Part shown: positions 28,038 to 35,666 of the stretch, piece by piece
How positions within the stretch are numbered: position 1 is the stretch's first letter
Layout of the letters: each line of letters starts with the position of its first letter
Origin: Pseudomonas sp. P8_241
GTDB lineage: Bacteria > Pseudomonadota > Gammaproteobacteria > Pseudomonadales > Pseudomonadaceae
Assembly: GCF_034008315.1 (NCBI RefSeq)
Contig: NZ_CP125377.1
Location: forward strand, 1,934,001 to 1,998,000
Reading direction: 5' to 3'
DNA length: 64,000 nt
Position numbers and translations under genes: made by a program
Notes under the pieces: generated by a model
The model's database searches: none
Told to the model about the DNA's origin: nothing
What the model saw: the letters and a program-made list of their open reading frames with translations, nothing else

Positions 28038-28388
28038 GTGGCTGATAAGCATCTAGATCTCGACATCTTGGCCGCGTTGCAGGAAGTCATGGAGGAGGAG
28101 TATTCGACGTTGCTGGATACTTTTCTTGCTGATTGCGAAGAGCGTTTAGACCACCTGCAAAAATCAGGCGACATTGTGCAGCTCATTGAAACCGCTCACA
28201 GCCTCAAAGGCAGCAGCGGCAACATGGGGGCCATCCATCTCGCGGCGTTATGCGGCACGCTCGAATCCAGTGCTCAGGACATGCCATCGGTGGACTTGAA
28301 AGCACTGGTCGCAGAAATTCACGATGAGTTCGCTTTCGTACGGCCCCTTTATGAAGCTGAGCTGCAGCGTTGCCTTTCGGAAATTTGA
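28038..28388 (+). CDS. hptB: HptB, histidine phosphotransfer protein
   Basis: 116 residues, GTG start with AAGGAG 8 bases upstream. A single Hpt helical domain with the phospho-accepting His54 in ETAHSLKGSSGNMGA. In P. aeruginosa HptB receives phosphate from several hybrid kinases (RetS, SagS, ErcS', PA1611) and passes it to HsbR, tying surface-behaviour signalling to flagellar gene control. Completes the hsbA-hsbR-hptB operon; fliK's own promoter begins about 35 bases downstream. Confidence 0.9.
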   Translation: MADKHLDLDILAALQEVMEEEYSTLLDTFLADCEERLDHLQKSGDIVQLIETAHSLKGSSGNMGAIHLAALCGTLESSAQDMPSVDLKALVAEIHDEFAFVRPLYEAELQRCLSEI

Positions 28389-28422
28389 AGCCGTTTCTGC
28401 TGTTCGTCGTGTTCGAGCAAAA

Positions 28423-28440
28423 CTGGCTCAACCCTTGCAG
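28423..28440 (+). promoter_or_regulatory. Sigma-54 promoter of fliK
   Basis: CTGGCTCAACCCTTGCAG: GG at 28425-28426, 10 bases, GC at 28437-28438. It lies about 50 bases before the fliK ATG. fliK is a RpoN-dependent class III gene in P. aeruginosa. Confidence 0.85.
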
Positions 28441-28489
28441 CTAACTCTTCCAACTGTATCTACGAGCCCCGTGCAGCGGAGACCGTTTC

Positions 28490-29824
28490 ATGCCTGTCAC
28501 CCCCAACACCTTGCTTCAGGCCGCCGCGCAGACCAAGGCGCAAACCGCGTCCGCCAATAGCCCGGCGCCGACCGTCGAGCCCGGGGGCAAGGCGGCCAGC
28601 TTCGCTCATGTGTATGCCAATCAAGCGCAGAACAAACCTTCAGCGATGGGCGATGGCTCAGCCAGGCCGATGCGCGATAAGGCGGCGGATGGCCCTGGTA
28701 AAAAAGACAGCAGCGACGACAAATCTGCCGCTGCACAGCCAGCGCTTGCCGATAACGGCAAATCTTTGCCTGCCGATCAATCGGCGCAGGCTGACGGCAC
28801 GACGTCCACTGATGAGGCTCCAGAGGCAGGTCAATCTCCGGTTGCCGATGTGTTGCCCGTCGATCCAGCGCTTGATCCTGCATTGCAGGTCGCTCAAGCG
28901 ATAGTGCCTGCAGCGCTGCCAGCGGAGGATGCCGCGCAGGAGGCCCCGTTAGACTCAGCGGTCTCGACTGCGGCGACGACAGCCCTTGCCGCCGACGCGG
29001 ATTTCGACCCGCAAGCGGACCCGCTCGACGCATTGCCGGCGTTGCGCCTGGCGATGGAGCAGAGTGGGCATCTGTCCGCGTCCAGTCAGGCTCAGGCGAA
29101 GGGGGCGTCGACGTCAGCAGAAGCACAGGCTGACGGTGAGTTGACCTCGGCACAGAATTTCGCCACGGGCATGGCGAACATGCTGGACGTGCAGGCCGAC
29201 AAGGACAGCACCAGCCAGGGTGGCGACAAGGCATTCAGCGGCTTGATCGATGACGGTCTCAAGGACCTCAAGGCTGCCACCAGCGATACCCGGGTCGACG
29301 ATTTTGCCAATCGTCTGGCCGCGTTGACCCAGGCTGCCACGCCGAAAACCGCCAACGCCTTGCCGGTCAACCAGCCGATTGCCATGCACCAAAGCGGTTG
29401 GACCGAAGAGGTGGTGAATCGGGTCATGTACCTGTCCAGCGCCAATCTCAAGGCGGCTGACATTCAGTTGCAGCCTGCCGAACTTGGGCGTCTGGATATC
29501 CGGGTGAACATGGTTCCGGATCAGCAGACCCAAGTGACCTTCATGAGCGCCCATCCCGGTGTCCGTGAAGCGCTGGACAGCCAGATGCATCGCTTGCGGG
29601 ACATGTTCGTGCAGCAGGGCATGGGGCAGGTTGACGTCAACGTGTCCGACCAGAATCGCGGTTCGCAGGATCAGGGGCAGAATCAGCAGGCCCGGAGCGG
29701 ACGAGCTGACGCCAATGGCGGTCGACTTGACGGCGTGGACGAGAGTCTCACCCCAAGCGTCGCCGAAGTCGCCGCAACCACCACCAGCGTGATCGGCTCC
29801 AGCGCGGTTGACTACTACGCCTGA
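28490..29824 (+). CDS. fliK: FliK, hook-length control protein
   Basis: 444 residues. Residues 1-310 are a low-complexity ruler-like region rich in Ala, Asp, Gln and Pro; the C-terminal domain (about 315-395) has the Flg_hook core AADIQLQPAELGRLDIRVNM and VREALDSQMHRLRDMFVQQGM. FliK measures the hook during its own export and flips FlhB from rod/hook to filament substrates. The tail after 395 is Gln/Gly-rich. A GGAG ribosome site is upstream. Has its own sigma-54 promoter. Confidence 0.93.
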   Translation: MPVTPNTLLQAAAQTKAQTASANSPAPTVEPGGKAASFAHVYANQAQNKPSAMGDGSARPMRDKAADGPGKKDSSDDKSAAAQPALADNGKSLPADQSAQADGTTSTDEAPEAGQSPVADVLPVDPALDPALQVAQAIVPAALPAEDAAQEAPLDSAVSTAATTALAADADFDPQADPLDALPALRLAMEQSGHLSASSQAQAKGASTSAEAQADGELTSAQNFATGMANMLDVQADKDSTSQGGDKAFSGLIDDGLKDLKAATSDTRVDDFANRLAALTQAATPKTANALPVNQPIAMHQSGWTEEVVNRVMYLSSANLKAADIQLQPAELGRLDIRVNMVPDQQTQVTFMSAHPGVREALDSQMHRLRDMFVQQGMGQVDVNVSDQNRGSQDQGQNQQARSGRADANGGRLDGVDESLTPSVAEVAATTTSVIGSSAVDYYA

Positions 29825-29843
29825 CGAACACAACGCCCAACCT

Positions 29844-29943
29844 TGTAGGAGCGAGCTTGCTCGCGATGGACGTTAACGATGACGAGTGCCATCTGGAAAA
29901 ACGCGGCGCTCTCACGTCTTTCGCGAGCAAGCTCGCTCCTACA
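29844..29943. repeat. REP-type inverted pair between fliK and fliL
   Basis: TGTAGGAGCGAGCTTGCTCGCGA and its exact inverse at the other end (to 29943) enclose about 54 bases. The right arm ends directly at the fliL sigma-54 promoter. Confidence 0.9.
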
Positions 29944-29959
29944 TGGCATAACACTTGCT
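29943..29959 (+). promoter_or_regulatory. Sigma-54 promoter of fliLMNOPQR-flhB
   Basis: ATGGCATAACACTTGCT: GG 29945-29946, 10 bases, GC 29957-29958, about 50 bases before fliL. It touches the REP repeat, so any upstream enhancer would lie beyond that repeat; FleQ is known to use a downstream site at fliL in P. aeruginosa. Confidence 0.9.
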
Positions 29960-30009
29960 CTTGCCTATCCGTGCGACTGTGAAAACCCGAATAGTGACGG
30001 ATTATTGGC

Positions 30010-30513
30010 ATGGCGAAGAGCGACGCAGCAGTAAAAGACCCCGCGACCAAAGGCAAACTCAAACTGATCATCGCGATCGTGGTGGCCCTGCTGCTGGCGA
30101 TCGGTGTGTCCGTGGGTGCGACCTGGTACTTCATGCACAGCGCTCAGAACAAGCCGACCGCCGCCGTGGCTGAAACCGCCACCGTGGGCAAGCAGCCAGC
30201 GATTTTCGAATCGATGGCGCCCGCTTTCGTGGCCAACTTCAACCAGAACGGTCGTCAGCGCTACATGCAGGTGAGCATCACCATGCTCGGCCGCAATCAG
30301 GCTGATCTGGACGCGCTCAAGGTCCACATGCCGGTGATCCGCAATAACCTGGTGATGCTGTTCTCCGGTCAGGATTTCTCGACCCTCGCCTCGCCGGTCG
30401 GTCAGGAAATGCTGCGTCAGAAAGCCACGGCCAGCGTCCAGGAAGTGGCGCAGAAAGAGCTGGGCAAAGTGGTGATCGAACAGTTGCTTTTCACTAATTT
30501 CGTACTGCAGTAG
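30010..30513 (+). CDS. fliL: FliL, basal-body/stator-associated membrane protein
   Basis: 167 residues: a short cytoplasmic N-terminus, one membrane segment (about 17-40, LIIAIVVALLLAIGVSVGATWYF) and a periplasmic FliL domain related in fold to stomatin (RYMQVSITMLGRNQADLDALKVHMPVIRNNLVMLFSGQ). FliL rings surround stator units and raise their torque or stability. First gene of the export-gate operon. 9 bases separate it from fliM. Confidence 0.95.
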   Translation: MAKSDAAVKDPATKGKLKLIIAIVVALLLAIGVSVGATWYFMHSAQNKPTAAVAETATVGKQPAIFESMAPAFVANFNQNGRQRYMQVSITMLGRNQADLDALKVHMPVIRNNLVMLFSGQDFSTLASPVGQEMLRQKATASVQEVAQKELGKVVIEQLLFTNFVLQ

Positions 30514-30522
30514 GAACACGAC

Positions 30523-31491
30523 ATGGCCGTGCAGGACCTGCTGTCCCAGGATGAGATCGATGCGCTGTTGCATGGCGTCGACGATGGTCTGGTACAGACC
30601 GAAAACGCTGCCGAACCCGGCACCGTCAAAAGCTATGACCTGACCAGCCAGGATCGCATCGTCCGTGGACGCATGCCGACGCTGGAAATGATCAACGAAC
30701 GTTTCGCCCGCTATACGCGCATCAGCATGTTCAACATGTTGCGCCGCTCGGCGGACGTGGCGGTCGGTGGTGTGCAGGTGATGAAGTTCGGCGAATACGT
30801 GCACTCGCTGTACGTGCCGACCAGCCTCAATCTGGTCAAGATCAAACCCCTGCGCGGCACTGCGCTGTTCATTCTGGACGCCAAGCTGGTGTTCAAACTG
30901 GTGGACAACTTCTTCGGCGGCGATGGCCGCCACGCGAAGATCGAAGGTCGTGAGTTCACGCCGACCGAGCTGCGTGTGGTGCGCATGGTGCTGGAGCAGG
31001 CGTTCGTCGATCTGAAGGAAGCCTGGCAGGCGATCATGGAAGTGAACTTCGAGTACATCAACTCGGAAGTGAACCCGGCCATGGCCAACATCGTCGGCCC
31101 GAGCGAAGCCATTGTGGTGTCGACCTTCCACATCGAACTCGATGGTGGTGGCGGTGACCTGCACGTGACCATGCCGTACTCGATGATCGAGCCGGTGCGC
31201 GAAATGCTCGACGCCGGCTTTCAGTCCGACCTCGATGATCAGGACGAGCGCTGGGTCAACGCCCTGCGCCAGGACGTGCTGGACGTCGATGTGCCAATCG
31301 GCGCCACCGTGGCTCGTCGTCAGCTCAAGCTGCGCGACATCCTGCACATGCAGCCGGGGGACATCATCCCGGTCGACATGCCGGAAGACATGGTCATGCG
31401 CGCCAATGGCGTACCGGCCTTCAAGGTCAAGATGGGGTCGCACAAAGGCAACCTGGCGTTGCAAGTGATCGAGCCGATCGAGCGCCGTTGA
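30523..31491 (+). CDS. fliM: FliM, motor switch protein
   Basis: 322 residues. The N-terminal CheY-P docking peptide is clear (DLLSQDEIDALLHGV, residues 4-18), followed by the middle CheC-like domain that binds FliG and the C-terminal SpoA domain (about 245-315) that pairs with FliN (VPIGATVARRQLKLRDILHMQPGDIIPVDMPEDMVM). It forms the C ring and receives the chemotaxis signal. A 67-base gap separates it from fliN. Confidence 0.97.
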   Translation: MAVQDLLSQDEIDALLHGVDDGLVQTENAAEPGTVKSYDLTSQDRIVRGRMPTLEMINERFARYTRISMFNMLRRSADVAVGGVQVMKFGEYVHSLYVPTSLNLVKIKPLRGTALFILDAKLVFKLVDNFFGGDGRHAKIEGREFTPTELRVVRMVLEQAFVDLKEAWQAIMEVNFEYINSEVNPAMANIVGPSEAIVVSTFHIELDGGGGDLHVTMPYSMIEPVREMLDAGFQSDLDDQDERWVNALRQDVLDVDVPIGATVARRQLKLRDILHMQPGDIIPVDMPEDMVMRANGVPAFKVKMGSHKGNLALQVIEPIERR

Positions 31492-31558
31492 GCGGTGCTT
31501 CTTACACATTCGCAGTTAACCGAATTCTGATTTTTTGCTCGCCGAGGACACTGACAAT

Positions 31559-32002
31559 ATGAACACCCAAGACGACCAGGCTCTGGCCGACGAGTGGGCG
31601 GCAGCCCTGGAAGAAACCGGTGACGCGCAGGCCGATATCGATGCCTTGCTGGCAGCCGATGCCGGGCTTTCGTCGTCCAACCGTCTGCCAATGGAAGAGT
31701 TTGGCAGCGTGCCGAAAAACAACGAGCCGGTCAGTCTCGAAGGTCCGAACCTGGACGTGATCCTGGATATCCCGGTATCGATTTCCATGGAAGTGGGCAG
31801 CACCGACATCAACATCCGCAACCTGCTGCAACTCAACCAGGGCTCGGTGATCGAGCTCGATCGTCTGGCCGGTGAGCCGTTGGACGTGCTGGTCAACGGC
31901 ACCCTGATCGCCCATGGCGAAGTCGTAGTGGTCAACGAGAAGTTCGGCATCCGCCTGACCGACGTGATCAGCCCAAGCGAACGCATCAAGAAGCTGCGCT
32001 GA
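31559..32002 (+). CDS. fliN: FliN, motor switch protein
   Basis: 147 residues from ATG 31559, with GAGGA 10 bases upstream; an upstream in-frame TTG (31535) lacks a ribosome site. The SpoA domain is C-terminal (about 65-145: LDVILDIPVSISMEVGSTDINIRNLLQLNQGS). The N-terminal extension contains QADIDALLAAD (about 24-34), strikingly like the CheY-binding peptide of FliM. FliN makes the base of the C ring and docks FliH. Ends exactly where fliO starts. Confidence 0.96.
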   Translation: MNTQDDQALADEWAAALEETGDAQADIDALLAADAGLSSSNRLPMEEFGSVPKNNEPVSLEGPNLDVILDIPVSISMEVGSTDINIRNLLQLNQGSVIELDRLAGEPLDVLVNGTLIAHGEVVVVNEKFGIRLTDVISPSERIKKLR

Positions 32003-32449
32003 GTGAAAAAGGTTCTGGGAGTTCTTCTGGCCTTGCCGATGAGCGCGCTGGCGGCCGAGCCGGTCGCTACGGCCACCGCCGCAGCTGCGCCGACGGTCAA
32101 CAGCGGTGTGGCCGGGCAACTCACGCAATTGGTGTTTGGATTGCTGTTGGTGCTGGGGCTGATCTTCTTCCTGGCCTGGCTGCTGCGCCGGGTGCAACAG
32201 GCCGGACCGGCCGGTAAAGGCCAGGTCATCGAACTGATCGGTTCCCGCGCCCTGGGTCCGCGTGACCGGCTGATGCTGGTACAGGTCGGCAACGAGCAGA
32301 TTCTGCTTGGCCTGAGCCCCGGCACCATCACCGCGCTGCACGTGCTCAAAGAACCGGTGAAAGTGCCGGACGGGACTGAAAAAACGACTCCGGAATTTGC
32401 CCAGCGCCTGCTGGAGATCCTGGGCAAAGATCACAAGGATAAGAAGTAA
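32003..32449 (+). CDS. fliO: FliO, export-gate assembly protein
   Basis: 148 residues, GTG start immediately after the fliN stop. A Sec-type signal ([17 protein letters not shown]) is followed by one membrane segment (about 40-63, [22 protein letters not shown]) and a cytoplasmic domain ([26 protein letters not shown]). FliO scaffolds FliP pentamer assembly. It overlaps fliP by one base. Confidence 0.92.
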   Translation: MKKVLGVLLALPMSALAAEPVATATAAAAPTVNSGVAGQLTQLVFGLLLVLGLIFFLAWLLRRVQQAGPAGKGQVIELIGSRALGPRDRLMLVQVGNEQILLGLSPGTITALHVLKEPVKVPDGTEKTTPEFAQRLLEILGKDHKDKK

Positions 32450-33207
32450 TGGGTGCGTTACGCATCGTCCTGACGCTGGCCCTGATGCTGGCTGCGCCGC
32501 TGGCGTTCGCCGCCGATCCATTGTCGATCCCGGCGATCACGTTGGGAACCAACGCCGAAGGCGCTCAGGAGTACTCGGTCAGCCTGCAAATCCTGCTGAT
32601 CATGACCGCGCTGAGTTTCATCCCGGCGTTCGTCATGCTGATGACCAGTTTCACCCGGATCATCATCGTCTTCTCGATCCTGCGTCAGGCCCTTGGCCTG
32701 CAGCAGACGCCGTCGAACCAGATCCTCACGGGCATGGCACTGTTCCTGACGCTGTTCATCATGGCGCCGGTCTTCGATAGGGTGAACCAGGACGCCTTGC
32801 AGCCTTACCTGGCGGAAAAACTCACGGCGCAGGATGCCGTCGCCAAGGCCCAGGTGCCGATCAAGGACTTCATGCTCGCCCAGACCCGCAGCAGTGATCT
32901 GGAGTTGTTCATGCGTCTGTCCAAACGCACCGACATTGCCACGCCGGACCAGGCGCCGTTGACCATCCTGGTGCCGGCTTTCGTGACGTCCGAACTGAAG
33001 ACCGCTTTCCAGATCGGCTTCATGATCTTCATTCCGTTTCTGATCATCGACCTGGTCGTGGCCAGTGTGCTGATGGCGATGGGTATGATGATGCTCTCGC
33101 CGCTGATCATTTCCCTGCCGTTCAAGATCATGCTGTTCGTGCTGGTGGATGGCTGGGCGTTGATCATTGGTACATTGGCCAGCAGTTTCGGCGGTGTCTC
33201 GCCATGA
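32449..33207 (+). CDS. fliP: FliP, export-gate membrane protein
   Basis: 252 residues with a cleavable signal peptide ([21 protein letters not shown]) and four membrane segments. Conserved FliP stretches are seen: [49 protein letters not shown] and [29 protein letters not shown]. Five FliP subunits with FliQ and FliR form the helical export channel. Overlaps fliQ by 4 bases (ATGA). Confidence 0.97.
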   Translation: MGALRIVLTLALMLAAPLAFAADPLSIPAITLGTNAEGAQEYSVSLQILLIMTALSFIPAFVMLMTSFTRIIIVFSILRQALGLQQTPSNQILTGMALFLTLFIMAPVFDRVNQDALQPYLAEKLTAQDAVAKAQVPIKDFMLAQTRSSDLELFMRLSKRTDIATPDQAPLTILVPAFVTSELKTAFQIGFMIFIPFLIIDLVVASVLMAMGMMMLSPLIISLPFKIMLFVLVDGWALIIGTLASSFGGVSP

Positions 33208-33473
33208 CGCCTGAAGTTGCGGTCGATATCTTTCGCGAAGCGCTGTGGCTGACCACCATGATGGTGGCGGTGCTGGTGATTCCGAGTCTGCTCGTGGGGT
33301 TGCTGGTGGCGATGTTCCAGGCCGCCACCCAGATCAACGAACAGACCTTGAGTTTTCTGCCGCGCCTGTTGGTGATGCTGGTGACGCTGATCGTCGCCGG
33401 ACCCTGGCTGGTGCAGACCTTCATGGAATACATCATCCAGCTGTACCACAACATTCCGATGGTCATCGGCTAA
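33204..33473 (+). CDS. fliQ: FliQ, export-gate membrane protein
   Basis: 89 residues, two membrane hairpin helices (about 15-38 and 50-75), with the family block [44 protein letters not shown] sequence. Four copies wrap around FliPR. Start overlaps the fliP stop; fliR begins 3 bases after its stop. Confidence 0.97.
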   Translation: MTPEVAVDIFREALWLTTMMVAVLVIPSLLVGLLVAMFQAATQINEQTLSFLPRLLVMLVTLIVAGPWLVQTFMEYIIQLYHNIPMVIG

Positions 33474-33476
33474 GCC

Positions 33477-34262
33477 ATGCCTTCCCTGCTTCAGCTGACC
33501 GACACTCAGATCAGCACCTGGGTCGCGACCTTCATGCTGCCGCTGTTTCGCATCGGCGCATTGCTGATGGTGATGCCGGTGTTCGGCACCTCGCTGGTGC
33601 CCAAACGCATCCGTCTTTATTTCGCCCTGGCCATTACTGTGGTCATTGCTCCCAACCTGCCGCCCATGCCACCGGTGAACGCACTGGATTTGAGCGGATT
33701 GTTGCTGATCGCCGAGCAGATTCTCGTCGGTGCGATCCTGGGGTTCTCTCTGCAACTGTTTTTCCAGGCGTTCGTGGTGGCGGGGCAGATCGTCGCGATC
33801 CAGATGGGCATGGGCTTCGCCTCGATGGTCGACCCCACCAACGGCGTGTCGGTGGCGGTGATCGGGCAGTTCTTCACGATGCTGGTGACGCTGATGTTCC
33901 TGGCGATGAACGGCCATCTGGTGGTGTTCGAAGTTCTGACCGAAAGCTTCACTACGTTGCCGGTCGGGAGCGGCTTGATGGTCAATCATTACTGGGAACT
34001 GGCCGGCAAACTGGGCTGGGTGCTGGGCGCGGCACTGTTGCTGGTGTTGCCGGCGATCACCGCGTTGCTGGTGGTCAACATCGCCTTCGGCGTGATGACA
34101 CGCGCGGCGCCGCAACTGAATATTTTCTCCATCGGCTTCCCGCTGACTCTGGTGCTCGGCCTGTTCATCGTCTGGGTCGGTCTGGCGGACATCCTCAATC
34201 AGTATCAGCCGCTGGCCACCGAGGCCCTGCAGTTTTTACGCGAACTGGCGAAGGCGCGCTGA
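33477..34262 (+). CDS. fliR: FliR, export-gate membrane protein
   Basis: 261 residues, six predicted membrane segments, with FliR features such as FRIGALLMVMPVFGTSLVPKRIRLYFAL, QMGMGFASMVDPTNGVSV and RAAPQLNIFSIGFPLTLVLGL. One FliR seals the FliP5FliQ4 assembly at the inner membrane. flhB follows after 3 bases, as the substrate switch must assemble on this complex. Confidence 0.97.
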   Translation: MPSLLQLTDTQISTWVATFMLPLFRIGALLMVMPVFGTSLVPKRIRLYFALAITVVIAPNLPPMPPVNALDLSGLLLIAEQILVGAILGFSLQLFFQAFVVAGQIVAIQMGMGFASMVDPTNGVSVAVIGQFFTMLVTLMFLAMNGHLVVFEVLTESFTTLPVGSGLMVNHYWELAGKLGWVLGAALLLVLPAITALLVVNIAFGVMTRAAPQLNIFSIGFPLTLVLGLFIVWVGLADILNQYQPLATEALQFLRELAKAR

Positions 34263-34265
34263 GTC

Positions 34266-35405
34266 ATGGCTGAGAGCGAAAGCGGTCAGGACAAGACAGA
34301 AGACCCCACGGAGAAAAAGAAAAAGGACGCCCGTGAAAAGGGTGAGATTGCCCGTTCCAAGGAGCTTAATACGCTGGCGATCATGCTCGCCGGTTCCGGC
34401 GCATTGCTGGTGTTCGGCGGGGCGCTGGCCCAGGAATTGATGGACCTGATGCGCCTGAATTTCACCCTGTCGCGGGAGGTGCTGCTGGATCCGCGTTCCA
34501 TGGGTAGCTACCTGCTGCACTCGGGGCAGATTGCCTTGCTGGCGATTCAACCGGTGATGATTACCTTGCTGCTGGCCGCTTTGATCGGCCCGATTTCCCT
34601 CGGTGGCTGGCTGTTTTCCGCAGGCACCATGGCGCCCAAGTTCAGCCGGATGAACCCCGGCGCCGGGCTCAAGCGAATGTTCTCGGCCAAAGCCGTGGCC
34701 GAATTGCTCAAAGCCCTGGCAAAGTTTTTCATCGTGCTGTTCGTGGCCCTGCTGGTGCTGTCGGCGGACATCGACGACTTGCTGCGCATCGCCCATGAAC
34801 CGCTGGATCGCGCGATCATTCACAGCCTGCAAGTGGTCGGCTGGAGCACGCTGTGGATGGCTTGCGGGCTGTTCATCATTGCCGCTGTCGACGTGCCGAT
34901 CCAGATCTGGGAAAGCATCAAGAAACTCAAGATGACCAAGCAGGAAGTGCGTGACGAGCACAAGGATCAGGAGGGGCGGCCAGAGGTCAAGCAGCGGATT
35001 CGCCAGTTGCAGCGTGAAATGTCCCAGCGCCGGATGATGGCGGCGGTTCCCGACGCCGACGTGGTCATTACCAACCCGACCCATTACGCGGTAGCGCTCA
35101 AGTACGATCCGGACAAGGGTGGGGCGCCCATGCTGATCGCCAAGGGCAGCGATTTCCTGGCCCTGAAAATTCGCGAGATTGCCACGGCCAACGAGATTCT
35201 GCTGCTGGAGTCACCAGCGCTGGCGCGGTCGATTTACTACTCCACGGAGTTGGAGCAGGAAATTCCCGGCGGGCTCTATCTCGCGGTTGCCCAGGTATTG
35301 GCTTACGTCTATCAGATCCGCCAGTACCGCGCGGGTAAAGGTAAACGACCTGATCCGCTCAAGGATGACTTGCCGATTCCGCCGGACCTGCGCCGCGATT
35401 CCTGA
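34266..35405 (+). CDS. flhB: FlhB, export-gate substrate-specificity switch
   Basis: 379 residues. N-terminal charged segment (EDPTEKKKKDAREKGEIARSKE), four membrane helices (about 30-215) and a cytoplasmic domain with the self-cleavage site NPTH at 270-273. Cleavage between Asn270 and Pro271 and contact with FliK change export from rod/hook to filament proteins. The C-terminal tail is long and Pro/Lys-rich. Last gene of the fliL operon. A second, C-domain-only FlhB homologue is at 51095. Confidence 0.97.
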   Translation: MAESESGQDKTEDPTEKKKKDAREKGEIARSKELNTLAIMLAGSGALLVFGGALAQELMDLMRLNFTLSREVLLDPRSMGSYLLHSGQIALLAIQPVMITLLLAALIGPISLGGWLFSAGTMAPKFSRMNPGAGLKRMFSAKAVAELLKALAKFFIVLFVALLVLSADIDDLLRIAHEPLDRAIIHSLQVVGWSTLWMACGLFIIAAVDVPIQIWESIKKLKMTKQEVRDEHKDQEGRPEVKQRIRQLQREMSQRRMMAAVPDADVVITNPTHYAVALKYDPDKGGAPMLIAKGSDFLALKIREIATANEILLLESPALARSIYYSTELEQEIPGGLYLAVAQVLAYVYQIRQYRAGKGKRPDPLKDDLPIPPDLRRDS

Positions 35406-35424
35406 GGTCTGCAGTGCTTGTGCC

Positions 35425-35533
35425 GACGCCTTCGCTGGCAAGCCAGCTCCTACAGGGTTGTGTTGATTGCGTTGGATGTTGCGTAGATCTTGCCCACGCT
35501 TTCTGTAGGAGCCGGCTAGCCGGCGAAGGCGTC
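35425..35533. repeat. REP-type inverted pair between flhB and flhA
   Basis: GACGCCTTCGCTGGCAAGCCAGCTCCTACAG (35425-35455, split) and the facing CTGTAGGAGCCGGCTAGCCGGCGAAGGCGTC (to 35533) form a long imperfect inverted repeat. It lies 55 bases upstream of the flhA promoter. Confidence 0.88.
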
Positions 35534-35588
35534 TGTTCAGGCAAAGAAAATCGCGGTTAAACCTCTCTATTTCAACCTCCCGCAAAAG

Positions 35589-35606
35589 TTGGAAAGCTTC
35601 TTGCAG
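35589..35606 (+). promoter_or_regulatory. Sigma-54 promoter of flhA
   Basis: TTGGAAAGCTTCTTGCAG: GG 35591-35592, 10 bases, GC 35603-35604, about 60 bases before flhA. The leader contains GTCAATGTTTTGCT (35632-35645), agreeing at 9 of 13 positions with a reversed FleQ consensus; a downstream FleQ site is known for this gene in P. aeruginosa. Confidence 0.85.
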
Positions 35607-35666
35607 TAGCCGCCCTGCGCCCGCTTCAGGCGTCAATGTTTTGCTTCAAAGGAACGGGGAATACCG

